Source: Amborella trichopoda
Lineage: Eukaryota; Streptophyta; Magnoliopsida; Amborellales; Amborellaceae
Reading direction: 5' to 3'
Length of the DNA: 64,000 bases
NCBI RefSeq assembly: GCF_000471905.2
Contig: NW_006494789.1
Span: 8,897,116 to 8,961,115 of the forward strand
Shown here: one piece after another, positions 47,400-58,485 of the stretch
Numbering within the stretch: the stretch's first letter is position 1
Layout of the letters: every line of letters begins with the position of its first letter
The notes under the pieces: model-generated
What the model was told of the DNA's origin: nothing
Databases searched by the model: none
Seen by the model: the letters and a program-made list of their open reading frames with translations, nothing else
Made by a program: the position numbers and the translations under genes

Positions 47400-48630
47400 T
47401 TGACGATGTTCTGTCCCTGTTGAAAGATGGGTTATACCCAAAAGGAGCTATAAAAAAAGATAAAGAATCCCTTCAAATGTTTTCTATGGGATTCTTAGTA
47501 AGAGGTGATCTCATGTTAAAGAAATCCTTCAATGACATCATTCTACGGTGTCTCGATCAGCCAGAAATTGACCAAGTACTGACAGAGTTACACAATGAAG
47601 GAGGTCATTTTGGGGCAGCCGCCTTAGCTCAGAAAATCAAGCTCCAAGGCTATTACTGGACCACCATAACTGAAGATTGTTGGAAGTTCGTTAAGAGGCA
47701 TCCAAAATGTCAACTTTTTAAAGACCTCATCCATGCACTGTCCGTACCACTCAACTCAACACTGCTCGTATGGCCCTTTGCCATTTGGGGTTGATATCAT
47801 CAGAATGATCTCACCAAAAGCCTCAAACGGCCACCGTTTTATATTCACGGCTACAGAGTACTTCACAAAATGGGTACAGGCAGCATCATTTGTAAAAATT
47901 GAATGACAACATGTTGCCCGTTTCATAAAGAACAACATTGTATTCATATTTGGTGTTCCTGAGTCAATCATTACTGACAATGGATCCAACTTCAAAAATG
48001 AAAAGGTCACTAAGGTGTGCAAAAAGTTTGGGATAACGTAAAAATTCTCAACACCTTACTACCCTAACGGAAACGAACATGTAGAGGCCACGAACAAAGA
48101 CTTCTCAAGGTCATAGATAGAATAATAGAAGGTGATAGAGATTGACACAAAAAGCTAAATGACGTGCTATGGGTCTACCGGACAACTGAGAAGACTCCTA
48201 TTGGCATGACCTCATACTCATTGGTATATGGTATGGAAGCAGTGTTACCCATTGAAGTTGAGATACTGTCTCTCGAAATGCTTATTCACAAAAACGTAGA
48301 TGAGGAACAAAAGATCGAAGTATGAATCGCTGCCCTCGTTGCTTTGGATGAAAGATGACTATGAGCAACACAAAATATCGTTGCTTACTAGTGTAGAATC
48401 GAGAGGGCATACTAAAGAAAAGTTGTTCCTCGATAATTCAGAGAAGGGGACATGGTACTCAAGAAAATCTTCCACACTCTTGTAAATCTAAACCCTTGAG
48501 GAAAGTTCAAACCTAATTGGGAGGGGCCATTTGTGGTTACCTTGTGCACGCAGGCAATTCTTACAAGAGAAAAAATCAAGAGGAGTACAAACTCAACGAC
48601 CCTATTAATGCGACGTATCTCAAAAAATAC
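47400..48630 (+). pseudogene. Tat element 1 integrase
   Basis: The H2C2 finger is in the open stretch 47420-47794: ELHNEGGHFGAAALAQKIKL then VKRHPKCQLF. The core follows as VDIIRMISPKASNGHRFIFT, FGVPESIITDNGSNFKNEK and FSTPYYPNGNEHVEATNKD, giving the three acidic residues with frame breaks. The C-terminal KFKPNWEGPFVV at about 48510 and NATYLKKYYS at about 48610 end the polyprotein. Confidence 0.85.
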
Positions 48631-49950
48631 TATTCATAACGGGCTCAAAAGCATGCTGAAAACCGAAAAAGGCATCACAAAGAAAAAAATAAATAAAGGA
48701 CATGGTGAAACCGGAAAAGGTATCATGGGTAAAGAAAAAAAACAAAACAAAAAAATCTCCGATTCAAAATACTCAAGTACAAACAAGCACCTGCGAGTTA
48801 CAACAATATTGCACAAGCAAAATACTCAAGTACAAACAGGTACTTTCAAGTTCCAACAATACTACACAAGCAGACCCTGAGGACGAAGACTCCTAAATCC
48901 TGCAGGTTCCCAAGAGAACCAACTCAGAAAGATATGAGAGGGTGATATGAATAGAAAACCGAAGTGACTTTGACGAACCCCAGAAGAACATCAAGACTTC
49001 TCCAAGATGGAGGCCCGACAAGAATCCAGAGAACTCTTCCTGGACCCACAAAGCACATGATGAAAGCTCCAATGTAAAAGGACAATTTCGAGATGTTTGA
49101 GTTCTCACGATCCCACAAGGAAATCCTTTCATCATTTTTGGGTAAAACATAATAAAGAAAATGACCACCAAAGGGGCCATAGTTGGCAAAACTGTAAGGC
49201 TCGTCCCTTTTGAAAATGCTTTTTCAATTTGATTATTAAAACCGTCCATTTCTAAAACCCTTTTAGAAAGGATTTCCTCGATCACTACAAGAGGTTAAAC
49301 TGTTATTCGTCTGGCCTCGTTCTCGAAGCCAACTTCCTACGTCTATTATGAAAGCTCAAAACTAGCAAGACACTCCCTGGTTGTATGAGTATAAATACCA
49401 ACTACTACATATCGGAGATAGGTGAACCTCGCCGATGATGACATTGGCTAGTTTGGGAGCATGTTCTTTCTCAGCTAGATCCCCTAAGGCAAAATGAGGC
49501 AAGCTGATCCCTGTGTGTGCGACATAAAAACCCTACAACTAGGGGACTGAATGTGTAGGAATTCAGAATGAAAAGTGTGTGCAAAGAAAGTGTTCCACTA
49601 TGCTTCGGCAAATAAAATCGCACACTTACTGATGAACAAGAACCCCACAACAGGGGCAAGTTGAAAAAGGCCTCCCAATAGGGGCAGCAACAAGGAGTAA
49701 ATAAAAAAAAAGGATTTCACAATTCCATAAGATCAATCAAAATGGGAAACAAAATTTAGGATATCTCAAAACTTTGATTTTATTCATACATTGAAATAGG
49801 CTTATTACAGGTGTTCACACCCTCAAACTTAGTCATATGACTGAAATTTCTACTGTCCCAATGGACTTCAATAAAAAAAAAAAACTGAAAATGAGAATAA
49901 TTACAAGATCAACTTATTCATGCCAAAAAAAAAAAGTAGAGAAATTGCTT
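48631..49950. other. Non-coding spacer between pol and the antisense ORF
   Basis: A-rich; ACAAATACTCAAGTACAAAC-like 50-bp repeats at 48765-48880. No coding domain. Confidence 0.5.
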
Positions 49951-49959
49951 GGGCTATTC

Positions 49960-51440
49960 AGTCTTTGACTTTTGATCAACATCCTTCTCCTTGAGTTTCG
50001 CCACGAAGGCCGCCCATCAATCCAATTCAACTTCAGCATCTTTCAAACTGATGTCAAGCACATTTTCATTGGATTTAACTTGCTTATTTGAAGAAGAGGC
50101 ATCATCTTCTTGAGAAAGCATGGTATCCTGAGCAGGAGTAGAAGGTTCGCCACGAAGTCTCGAAGATTTGGGGCATAGTGAAAGAGGATATGCACGTTCC
50201 CTCCAGGAATCGTAGTTAGAAGTGATGTGGGCTTGTCTTACTTGACCAGCCCTTCGTTAGAAGAAGACTTCTTCCCCTTCCACGACAAACCTGCCTTGAC
50301 CAAAAGGATGGAAGAGTGCCGTCGAAGAGGAAAAATAGGGCGGCGATCGATAGCCTCCCCTGAAGAAGTATAATGCTGAATATGACAAAACTGACGAAGT
50401 ACCCTTTGAGAGAAATACCCCTCTGTGAAGTACTGCCCCGCCAAAAACAGGGGCACATTCTCAAGACTCTTGATCATCCAATCAAAGGACGATAACTCGT
50501 CCAAAACCTGTCGATATACCAAACCTAGAGCGAGTGGTATCGCTGGCATATACCAAACCTAGAGCGACAGACACAGCTGTTGTGGATCGAGGGGGATAGA
50601 CAATAGCGATGTGTTTATGGGCCTAAATTTGCAAAAACCAGGAGCCAAAAACACCCCCAACAGATCACAGAACAAAAACCCAGAACCCCGGAACCATCTG
50701 GGGCAAGATGACCAGGGCGACACTACTGGTGTCGCTCGGCCTGTGTGGGCGACACCACCTGTGTCGCCCAACTCAAATCGTCTTGGATTGAGCCGGGCTT
50801 TTTCAGTGAGCATATGTTGCAAGAATATGGGATCCAAGGGCCAAAACCAGAGGAAAAGTTGAGTTGCAGGGACAAAAATAAAGCAAAATGAGTTCGAAAA
50901 TATACCTGCAAAATCAACATACTGCCCTCGATAAATTGGTCACCTCGCGTGACCTGATCATGAGGACCCCAATAAATGCCCGCCAACACGGCAAGAACAA
51001 TGGTGTAACCTACTCGCTCCCAGAAGGCATGGGCTAAAGGAACAAGAGGACTGCGAACCGTCTTATGACCACTCGAAAAAAGAGTGGAGCCCAACAACAC
51101 AAAAAGGAAAATACTAATCAGTTTGGTGGCTCGAGACCGCTCCCAATTTCAGACCAGCAACTCCATATCACCTCACTGACAGTGTGAAGAGTAGGCAGCC
51201 CCCAACAGCCGCGCACTAATGATGAAATGATTGTCGGTGGCATTAGAAGGTTGATACGCAATCCCATCCAAGCTCAAGCCAGAAACCCTGACAATTTCCT
51301 CTTAAGTTGGCGTTGTCTCGCCCATAGGAAGGAAGAAGGTGTTCGTTTAATAGTTGAATCTATCAGCAAGAGCCTCGAGGAGCGAAACGTTCACATGGAA
51401 AGTGGCCATGTTAAGGATGCCTATCATCGAAACTGAAGCC
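49960..51440 (-). pseudogene. Antisense plant mobile domain (PMD) gene in Tat element 1
   Basis: Minus-strand reading gives a PMD order. From 51420: ATFHVNVSLLEALADRFNY, a stop, then TNTFFLPMGETTPT, EEIVRVSGLSLDGIAYQ and HFIISARLLGAAYSSHC. Next (51120-50910): ATKLISIFLFVLLGSTLFSS, HAFWERVGYTIVLAVLAGIY and QFIEGSMLILQ. After about 360 bp without PMD sequence (probable intron, starting CAG|GTATATTT near 50910), 50520-50290 reads VYRQVLDELSSFDW and QRVLRQFCHIQHY. The C-terminal part ends FVAKLKEKDVDQKSKTE at about 49965. PMD proteins occur in hosts (MAIN/MAIL1) and in transposons. A few stops make this copy probably non-functional. Confidence 0.75.
50715..50769. repeat. Pair of GGGCGACACC/GGTGTCGCCC palindromes in the antisense ORF
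   Basis: Two near-perfect 23-bp palindromes at 50715-50737 and 50747-50769. They lie in the segment that looks like an intron of the antisense PMD gene. Confidence 0.9.
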
Positions 51441-51471
51441 AGAAGATCGAAATTTGGAGGTCGGTGGTCTA

Positions 51472-51732
51472 GGCGACACGCCTGGTGTCGCCAAGTCCAT
51501 ACCCAGGCTAGGTGACACACCTAGAGTCGCCCACAAAAATTTTGAAAAATCTCATCCCAACATTTTCCAAATAAATTTTTTTTTTTTGCGACACGCGTAG
51601 TGTCACCCAGCCTATGATGGCGACACCACTCGTTTCACCCAAATCCTTTTTCAAAAAAACCTTCCTTTTCTACTTTAACCCCAGTTTCCATTAAATTTTT
51701 TTTTTTATATGGGAGACACCACTGGTGTTTGG
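51472..51732. repeat. Palindrome cluster, five copies
   Basis: Imperfect copies of the same palindrome at 51472-51492, 51511-51532, 51588-51609, 51619-51640 and 51711-51732, mostly in pairs about 31-39 bp apart. They lie just upstream (in antisense sense) of the first PMD exon. Confidence 0.85.
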
Positions 51733-51740
51733 TTAGGTGC

Positions 51741-52700
51741 CTCGATCTCGCCCTCCGAATCAGGATGATTGGACAACACACGTCTCGGGTTTTAGGGACA
51801 CCCGAGACATTGAGATCGCTCTCTCGAGAACCTCGTTCGAGAACAAGGGCAGGTATTACCAACCGGTGAGAGAGGAATTTATGGTGGGTTTGGGACTTAC
51901 TCGGGCTGGCTCGCGTTGGCACCCTCTTAGATCACGTAGAAAGCTCCCCCGTCGTAAAAATTGTTTAAAATCGCCTCCCTTGGCTTGTATTCTCCTATTT
52001 TCTGCAGTCACACATATATGGCAAATGTTATAAGACAGGTGGGTCAACAGACCTCACCTTACCTTTGAGTGAACGTACACAAACATGCATATTAAAAAGG
52101 ATGACGAGAAATTGAGAGAAGAAAGATGGGGGAGAGAAGAATTTGATCAGGTGGGGAGATCAACACAATAACTAAGCTAGTAGGTAATTGGCCTGATGTG
52201 GCAGTAAAACGGGCTCGTAACTCAGACCAGCTCAACAGAATTACTACTAGACGTCAATACTGATACTCACTAACTAGACATGATGGTTCAATAAAATGGG
52301 CACAATAATTCTGGCACAACAAAATTACGGCTAGATGATAAGACTACCATGGAAGGCTAATCTCAATCCCTCTTAATCAACCGAAAGAATAACCGAAAGA
52401 ATGGAGATCATCGAGAAAGAATAAGGAATCGGATAAGAGAAGAAGAAGAGAATATAAAAAAAGGAGAGGAAGAGAAAGAAAGGAGGGGAAAAGCATGAGA
52501 GAAGAGAGAAGGAAGGAGCAAAGATACAGACGGCAACAAGAGGAGGAGAAAGAAAACTTAGTCGACGATATGTCTTCGTCGGCAATGACGAGTAAGCAGA
52601 AGAAGGTGAAGGCACAGGCAGTAATGAGCTCCCACCAATGTGAAAGAAGAGAGAGAAAGAAGGGAATAGAGATGACGCTTGACCTACGCTGGCTGTGGCA
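51741..52700. other. Unassigned; GA-rich towards the right
   Basis: No clear domain. 52420-52560 is GA-rich, so the reverse ORFs over it (Ser/Phe/Leu runs) are composition artefacts. No LTR match to 38112-39227. Confidence 0.5.
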
Positions 52701-52719
52701 GGGAAGAGGCATGATAGGA

Positions 52720-53140
52720 TGCAGGTGACGCTAAGCCTCACCAACTGTGTTAAACAAAGTAGAAAGAGAAGACACAGACGATGCTAAGCATCACTGGCTG
52801 TGTTAGAATAAGAGGAAAGAAAGACACAAGCAGTGCTAAGCTTCACCGGCTGTGTTAGACAAAGAAGAGAGAGACGACACAGATGACTCTAAGCATCATT
52901 GGCTATGTTAAGAAGAGAGGAGAGAGAGGACATAAGTGGCACTGAGCTTCACCAGATGTGTTAGACAAAGAAGAGAGAGAGGACATAGATGACGTTAAGC
53001 AGCGCCAGATGTGTTAAGAAGAGAGGAGAGAGAGGACACAGGTGGCACTGAGCTTTGTCGACTGTGTTAGACAAAGAAGAGAGAGAGAATACAAGTGGTG
53101 CTGAGCATCACTGGCTGTGTTAAGAAGAGAGGAGAGAGAT
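52720..53140. repeat. ~55-bp minisatellite, about eight units
   Basis: Units read GTGCTAAGCTTCACCGGCTG TGTTAGACAAAGAAGAGAGA with variants; GAGC/AAGC..CACTGGCTGTGTTA recurs about every 50-60 bp. It grades into a GA-rich tract to 53330. Confidence 0.9.
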
Positions 53141-53330
53141 CAAGATGAGAAAGGAGAGATAAATATGAGAAGAAGAGAAAGCGAGAGAGAAAGAGATGAG
53201 AAGAAGAGAGAGATAAAGAGGGGAGGAGAGAAGAAGAGAGAGATAAAGAGGGGAGGAGAGAAAAAGAGGGAAGGAAAGAGAAAGAGAAAGAGAAGAGAGA
53301 AAGAGGGGAGGATAGAGAAAGTTACCTTAC
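53130..53330. repeat. (GA)-rich tract
   Basis: GAGAGA/AGAAGA with a 36-bp unit GAGAAGAAGAGAGAGATAAA repeated at about 53192 and 53228. Confidence 0.9.
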
Positions 53331-53394
53331 CAATTGATACCGACCCTTTTCTTCTCTCTCCTCTCTCTCTCTTCAAGAGGCACCCACGAACTTA

Positions 53395-54420
53395 AGTAAA
53401 AATTGATGTCTTTATTGAATATTGAAGAATGAACTGAAGGCGCTTTACAATGAAGCTTTGCATGTTTATATAGAATCGGGCCCAAACATGGGTGAACGCT
53501 AAAAAACTACCTAAAATTGAAGATAATTACAATTTAATTGAATTAAAATAAATTCTAAAAATGGGTGTAAAAGGACTATTTTGCCCCTGCCTAACAATGT
53601 GTGGAATTTCAGAACAGGCCTTGCTGCTGCTCGAGAACTTGCATGATCTTCCATGACTGATATGGGGTTGCTCTGATGCCCGTTTGATCAAAAGATAATT
53701 TTTTTATTGTGGGGCTTGGCATGACGATCGATTTGATACAAATTTTGAGTCATGAATCATGTTTTTGAGCCACAATCATGAGACTTGAATTTTGGATGAA
53801 TCTTGAAAACTTTGGATCGAAAGTGCGCGCGTTCCATGATGTTTTTCTTCTGTTTCTTCACTAAATCACACTGAGCATGCCATCATGATCCCGTTGCGAC
53901 AAGCACGGCTTGATTTCGTGTTCGGATGAAGATTTTGTTGTCTTGATTTTTTGGCCTAAATCTTGAAATCCAGCAGCCAAAATTTACAGCAGCTTTGATG
54001 CCTTTATGTGTGAAATACAACCGTTCATTGTACATGAGGTTCCAACCAGAGATAGCCTCGGACCTTACGGACATAATGCAATTGGTTTCATGTCGAAGGA
54101 GTACGTGAGCGCCATGATTTGGCCGCTCGAGTGAGGCATGATGCTGCTGAATTTTCTGTAATTTTCTTTATGGATCCACAACTTCTCTCTAGTTTTTCTC
54201 CCTGCACGGGCATTGTCATGAGTACACTACATTTCAAAACGCTCATCTTGATGAGACAAACACACTCACCAAATTTGAGCACGATCAGACTCGGATCGAG
54301 TGAGATATAGGCCCCTAAAGTCACGGCCCATGACTATGAAAACAACCACGTTTAATGGTGTTTTGTGCAGGGTGGCCACACGGGAATAGTGTGTAGCCTA
54401 GCCCTTTCCGTAATTTACCC
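53395..54420 (-). repeat. Candidate LTR in minus orientation
   Basis: On the minus strand, TCTATATAAACATG (about 53475-53462) is followed about 45 bp later by CAATAAAGACATC (about 53420), a TATA box and polyadenylation signal spaced as in an LTR U3-R. Its orientation agrees with Tat element 2, of which it could be the left (3') LTR. Termini are not identified. Confidence 0.35.
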
Positions 54421-55190
54421 ATAACTTTATCCTAGAGTGCCGTATTAAGCCGAAACGTGACCCATGGGAGTTTTTGAATGTGTCAGATCCAATGGTGGTG
54501 GTCCCATAGAAATTTGACATACCAAAGATATAGTTCTAGTTACGGGGTCCATTTCAGGATACTAGAGGCAAACTTTTCTGAAATGTTTTCTTTGTGTTTA
54601 CTGTCTTAGACATGTCTGATGGCGATAAAACTTGGTAAGTGGCCTGTTGGAGTGCTGCTGAAGATCTTGACCAATTATGGGGCCATTCGGAGACTGTCAA
54701 AATTTCCATTGTATGTTGAGGCTTTATTGACCTGCTTCTTCTCTATTCTGCATCAGGGACCAAAGTGCTGAAAAATGCATTCAAACAACTTTCCCCACTG
54801 AATGTTGTGCTTCAAGATAAGAAAGAAGGATGACATTCAGAAAATTTGCTTCGTCTTTATTACTTTTTTCTTCCTCGCCACAAGACTACATGAACACCAA
54901 GGAGATTCACTCACTGATGCAACTAGGATGCTCAGACGTAGGGGTGCATTATTCACAGGTCCATCCCTGAAGAATTTAGGGGGAGAAGAGACTTTTTTGA
55001 GGGATCTTATCAAAGTCCTCACCCTCGTGTGGACTATTTGTGATTATGAAGCCGAGGACCTTGTACGGACCTCGTCAGTCAGAATCAGGCCCGTCTAGCA
55101 ATTGAGTGCCGTGTCCAAGGGCATTGTTCCCATTTGGCCTGGGTTTCTTTATCTTGGATAGACAGCAAAAGATCCTTTGGTTTGGTGCTC
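54421..55190. other. Nothing identified
   Basis: No repeat, gene or element termini recognised. The ORF at 54802-55098 has no known domain. Confidence 0.5.
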
Positions 55191-55204
55191 TTTTGCGTAG
55201 TGCA

Positions 55205-55755
55205 CCAGTTATTCCTTGGCGAGTAGGGTACCTCCGTTTATCGAGGTGAACAGCTTTGGGTATAACCCGTACCCACTACTAGTAGGTCGTTACATAGCAG
55301 GTCCGAAGTCATGGTTGGTTTCTTGACGAGTAGGGTACCTCAAGTTATCAAGGTGACCAGCTTCGGGTATAACCCATGGCCACTGTTAGCAGACTGTTAC
55401 GTAGCAGGTCCAAAGTTATGGTTTACTTAGCCTTCTTAGGGTGTCTTTTGGTTTGTTGGAATGATTTCCTTGTTTATTTGTTCTGGATGGTTTGCTGAAG
55501 AGACTTTTATTGATGCTCATCTATATCATGCATCAGTTATTCCTTGACGAGTAGGGTACCTCAGTTTATTGAGGTGACCAGCTTTGGGTATAACCCTTAT
55601 CCCTTGCTAGCAGGTCATTACATAGCAGGTCCAAAGTCATGGCTGGTTCCTTGGGGAGTAGGGTACCTCAGTTTATCAAGGTGACTAGCTTTGGTTATAA
55701 CCCTTACCCACTGCTAGCAGGTCGTTACATAACAGGTCCAAAGTCATGGCTGACT
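55205..55755. repeat. ~115-bp tandem repeat, four units in two pairs
   Basis: GAGTAGGGTACCTC..TTATC, then GGGTATAACCC and CAGGTCGTTACATAGCAGGT, repeats at about 55220, 55329, 55549 and 55658. Pairs (spacing about 110) are separated by a 220-bp step with shared CTTAGCCTTCT.A text, so a larger 330-bp period exists. Confidence 0.92.
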
Positions 55756-56257
55756 TAGCCTTCTCAAGGAGTTTCTAGCATCTTGGAGTGTGTTTCGTAA
55801 CCTCTTAGGAATGATGCCCTTCTTCATGAGACTTGACTTGATTTCTTGGTGAATCTTCTATCCTTCGAGTCCTTTTTGCAACTAGACTCAGACTGTCAAA
55901 ATATTTTCTTTGAAGCTCGTATTTTTGGGGTCCTGGTATTGCGACACTAGGGATTTTTTCCTTTGAGTGTGGGTTAAAGCTGTCTATTGAGGCGAATGCT
56001 GCATCAACTTGTTTATTGGTCCAAGAGTCCTTTTCAGGTTTTCACTTGAACTTGGGAAGAGGTGCCGTAGAGACGGTTTTCACCAACTTCCTTTCATTTG
56101 GGGGCTTTTACCCATGATCTTTCAATCATGTCCACCCTTTTCATCCGTTTTTACTCATAGTGCCCTTTTGGGTTTTCACCGTGCTCGAGTTTTTATTTTC
56201 ATGGAATTCTTTTGCTCATAGTTTCATGACGTTGTTCAGGAATACACCATACCCATT

Positions 56258-56278
56258 ATATATATATATATATATATT
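56258..56278. repeat. (AT)n microsatellite
   Basis: AT run just before the GGTCAT minisatellite. Confidence 0.9.
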
Positions 56279-56284
56279 ATGAAG

Positions 56285-57425
56285 GGGTGTTTAAGGTCAT
56301 GCCTTCAGGACCTATGCGAAGCCTTTTAACATCATGTGGCTAGGACGTGCACTACAGTTTAAGGTCATACAGCTGGACCATGATGGTGATGAATGACAGT
56401 CTATGGAGGCCATGGAGTGAGTATGATAGTGGTTTTAGCTCACTTTAGGGAGATGGCACGAGGCTACCTGTGAAAGATGGATGATGTGGAAAGGTGGATA
56501 AAAAAATGGTGACCCACTAGTTAACGATGAGTATGGGTGGCAGAATGGTTCGCCTTTTTTGTGAGCACAGGTTAGACTCACTGGGGAATGATAAATGATG
56601 ATGAAATGGATGGACTCACTGGGGTGGTTACGAAGGTGGTGCGTGCACACGAACGGGTTGGTTAGGGAAGACGTGCTTGAAAACACATGTAAAAGGTGTG
56701 TGCGCGTATGTGGGGGCATGTTTAAGGTCATCCGTCCGGGACCTGTGCAAAACAGTTTAACGTCATGCGGCCAGGTCGGGCACTATGGTTTAGGGTCATA
56801 TAGCTTGGATTGTGGTTATGCAGTTTAGAGTCAAGCAATTAGGATGGTGAAGTTTAAGGTCGTGTGACTAGTTCTCCGCTACAGTTTAAGGTCATATAGT
56901 TTGGACCATGGCGCTGAGCCTTTTAACGTCATGCGGCTAGGACGTACACTATAGTTTAGAGTCATATAGTATGGATCACGTAGTTTAGGGTGATGTAGCT
57001 AGACGTCTGCTATAGTTTAAGGTCGTATAGTTTGGACCTTGCAGTTTAGGGTCGTGGAGCTAAACCTTTGCTATAGTTTAAGGTCAAATAGTTTGGACCA
57101 TGCAGTTTAGAGTCATGCACTTGAACCAAAGCTATGTAGTTTAGGGTCATGCAACCAGGATCGAGGCTATACGGTTTAGAGTTCTGTGGCTTAGACTATG
57201 CACTTTAAGGTCGTGCAGTTAGACCTCCACTACAGTTTTAGGTCATATAATTGGATCATGCAATTTAAGGTCGCGCAACTAGACCAAGGCTGTGAAGTTT
57301 AAGGTCATGCAGCGCGGACCGAGGCTATGCGTTTTAGAGTCATGCGGCTTGGACTATGCAATTTAAGGGGGTGCAACTCGACCTCCATTACATTTTTAGG
57401 TCATATAGTTTAGACCATTGTGTGG
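56285..57425. repeat. ~30-bp GTTTAAGGTCAT minisatellite
   Basis: Roughly 30 diverged units of GTTTA(A/G)GGTCAT(G/A)(C/T)AG followed by CT/TT.GACC. It starts near 56288 and ends near 57412, interrupted by unique sequence 56400-56715. Some units read CTTTTAACGTCATGCGGCTA instead. Confidence 0.9.
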
Positions 57426-57879
57426 ATCACCATGTTGGTGAAGCTCCACAAGGAATAGATCTGTGGATAACAATATGACCCCTTTGGGATAAATATGGTT
57501 AAGGCTATACACAAGTAGAGATATTTTTAGATGGAGATGGTGGCCCAATGAGTGGCAAATTTTGCTGGGGATTAGGAGGGTAAGTGTGACTCCCTAGGGA
57601 TAAAATTATTAAAGCCTTCAAGCGACTCAGATGAGAAGGCCGACTTCACTAGGGAAAAGGGGACAAATGGGTCCTTTATATCCTTGGGGATAGAATAACT
57701 AGGTGTGAAGCAGACCCACTTGGGATAATAAGTTGCAGTACAAGTATGACTCTCCCATTAGGGATGAGAAGTCACCACCTGAGTTTGAACGACCTGAGTT
57801 TCACTTTGCTGAGGATAATAGGTCATAGTCACGGTACAACTTCACCGGGGATAATAGTAATAGGACACACACAGCTTCG

Positions 57880-58265
57880 GCTTGGAGTATGCGACAATAG
57901 AATGTTTAAAATACAACCGGCGACAGGCGCAGCGACCATCATTCCTTGAACACTCGGATGGCGTTGGGTTTGTTAAAAATGCAGCCGGTACTGAGAACAA
58001 CCCATGCTATCTTTTGATCATAGCCGGTGTTGAGGACAACCCGTGGTGTCTCCTGAGCATAGCCGGCGCTGAGTCATTGGGAAAGCAGGTGGCACTGTGG
58101 TTGTTAAAAACACTGTTGGCGCTGAGAACAACCCGTGCCATATTTTCATCATAGCCGGTGCTGAGGACAACCCGTGCTATCTCTTGAGCACAGCTGGCGT
58201 TGAATCATTGAGAACGCAGGCGGCACTGGGGTTATTGAGGTCATAGTTGGCACTGGGTAGTTTAA
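57880..58265. repeat. Repeat block with AGCCGG.GCTGAG core
   Basis: CATAGCCGG(T/C)G(T/C)TGAG then GACAACCCGTG..TCT recurs at about 57975, 58020, 58060, 58115 and 58150. It shares the AGCCGGCGCT core with the array at 59150-59560. Confidence 0.8.
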
Positions 58266-58467
58266 ACAACAGCGTTGGGCTTAGATTAGTGTTCGGGCCC
58301 TGACCCGAGCCTGACCCGATCCTAGCCTCTATTGGGATAGGATTTTATAAGCGACAATGAGACTTGCCTCAGACCCTAGGTCAAAGCTTGACCCGGCCCA
58401 TCGTCGTTTGGCATTCTAGGGTGCAGTTGGGATTCCCAATTTGTGAGGGACATTTGGGGAAAACGTT

Positions 58468-58485
58468 GGCTATATAAAGGGGTAA
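58468..58485 (+). promoter_or_regulatory. TATA-box candidate upstream of PMD ORF
   Basis: GGCTATATAAAGGGG followed by non-coding sequence, about 1.1 kb before the plus-strand PMD reading frame. Orientation matches that ORF and opposes gag-protease of element 2. A chance match cannot be excluded. Confidence 0.35.

Larger units (their letters stand above)
38112..51800 (+). mobile_element. Tat-lineage Ty3-gypsy retrotransposon, element 1
   Basis: 5' LTR 38112-39227, PBS at 39231, long leader, gag, protease, RT, RNase H, a second RNase H remnant, integrase, then an antisense PMD ORF. The PBS type (TGGCACCCACCGTGGGG), the dual RNase H and an antisense ORF after pol all fit the Tat lineage. All coding parts carry stops, so it is inactive. 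No right-hand LTR matching 38112-39227 was found, so the right limit is the last element-like palindromes near 51730. Confidence 0.8.

Noticed and set aside
50611-50862. Plus-strand ORF over the palindrome pair
   Set aside because: It is the shadow of the minus-strand PMD intron region; the apparent repeats in the protein come from the palindromes.
52373-52744. Reverse ORFs rich in Ser, Phe and Leu
   Set aside because: The complementary strand is GA-rich; low-complexity composition keeps frames open.
38112-54420. A right-hand LTR matching 38112-39227
   Set aside because: I searched for TGTAGACACCCC-type starts and the PBS-adjacent end and found no second copy by eye; the right LTR is treated as missing or beyond recognition.
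55205-55755. CRISPR-like array
   Set aside because: Repeats and spacers are similar in length and the spacers themselves repeat; plant nuclear context; ordinary tandem repeat.
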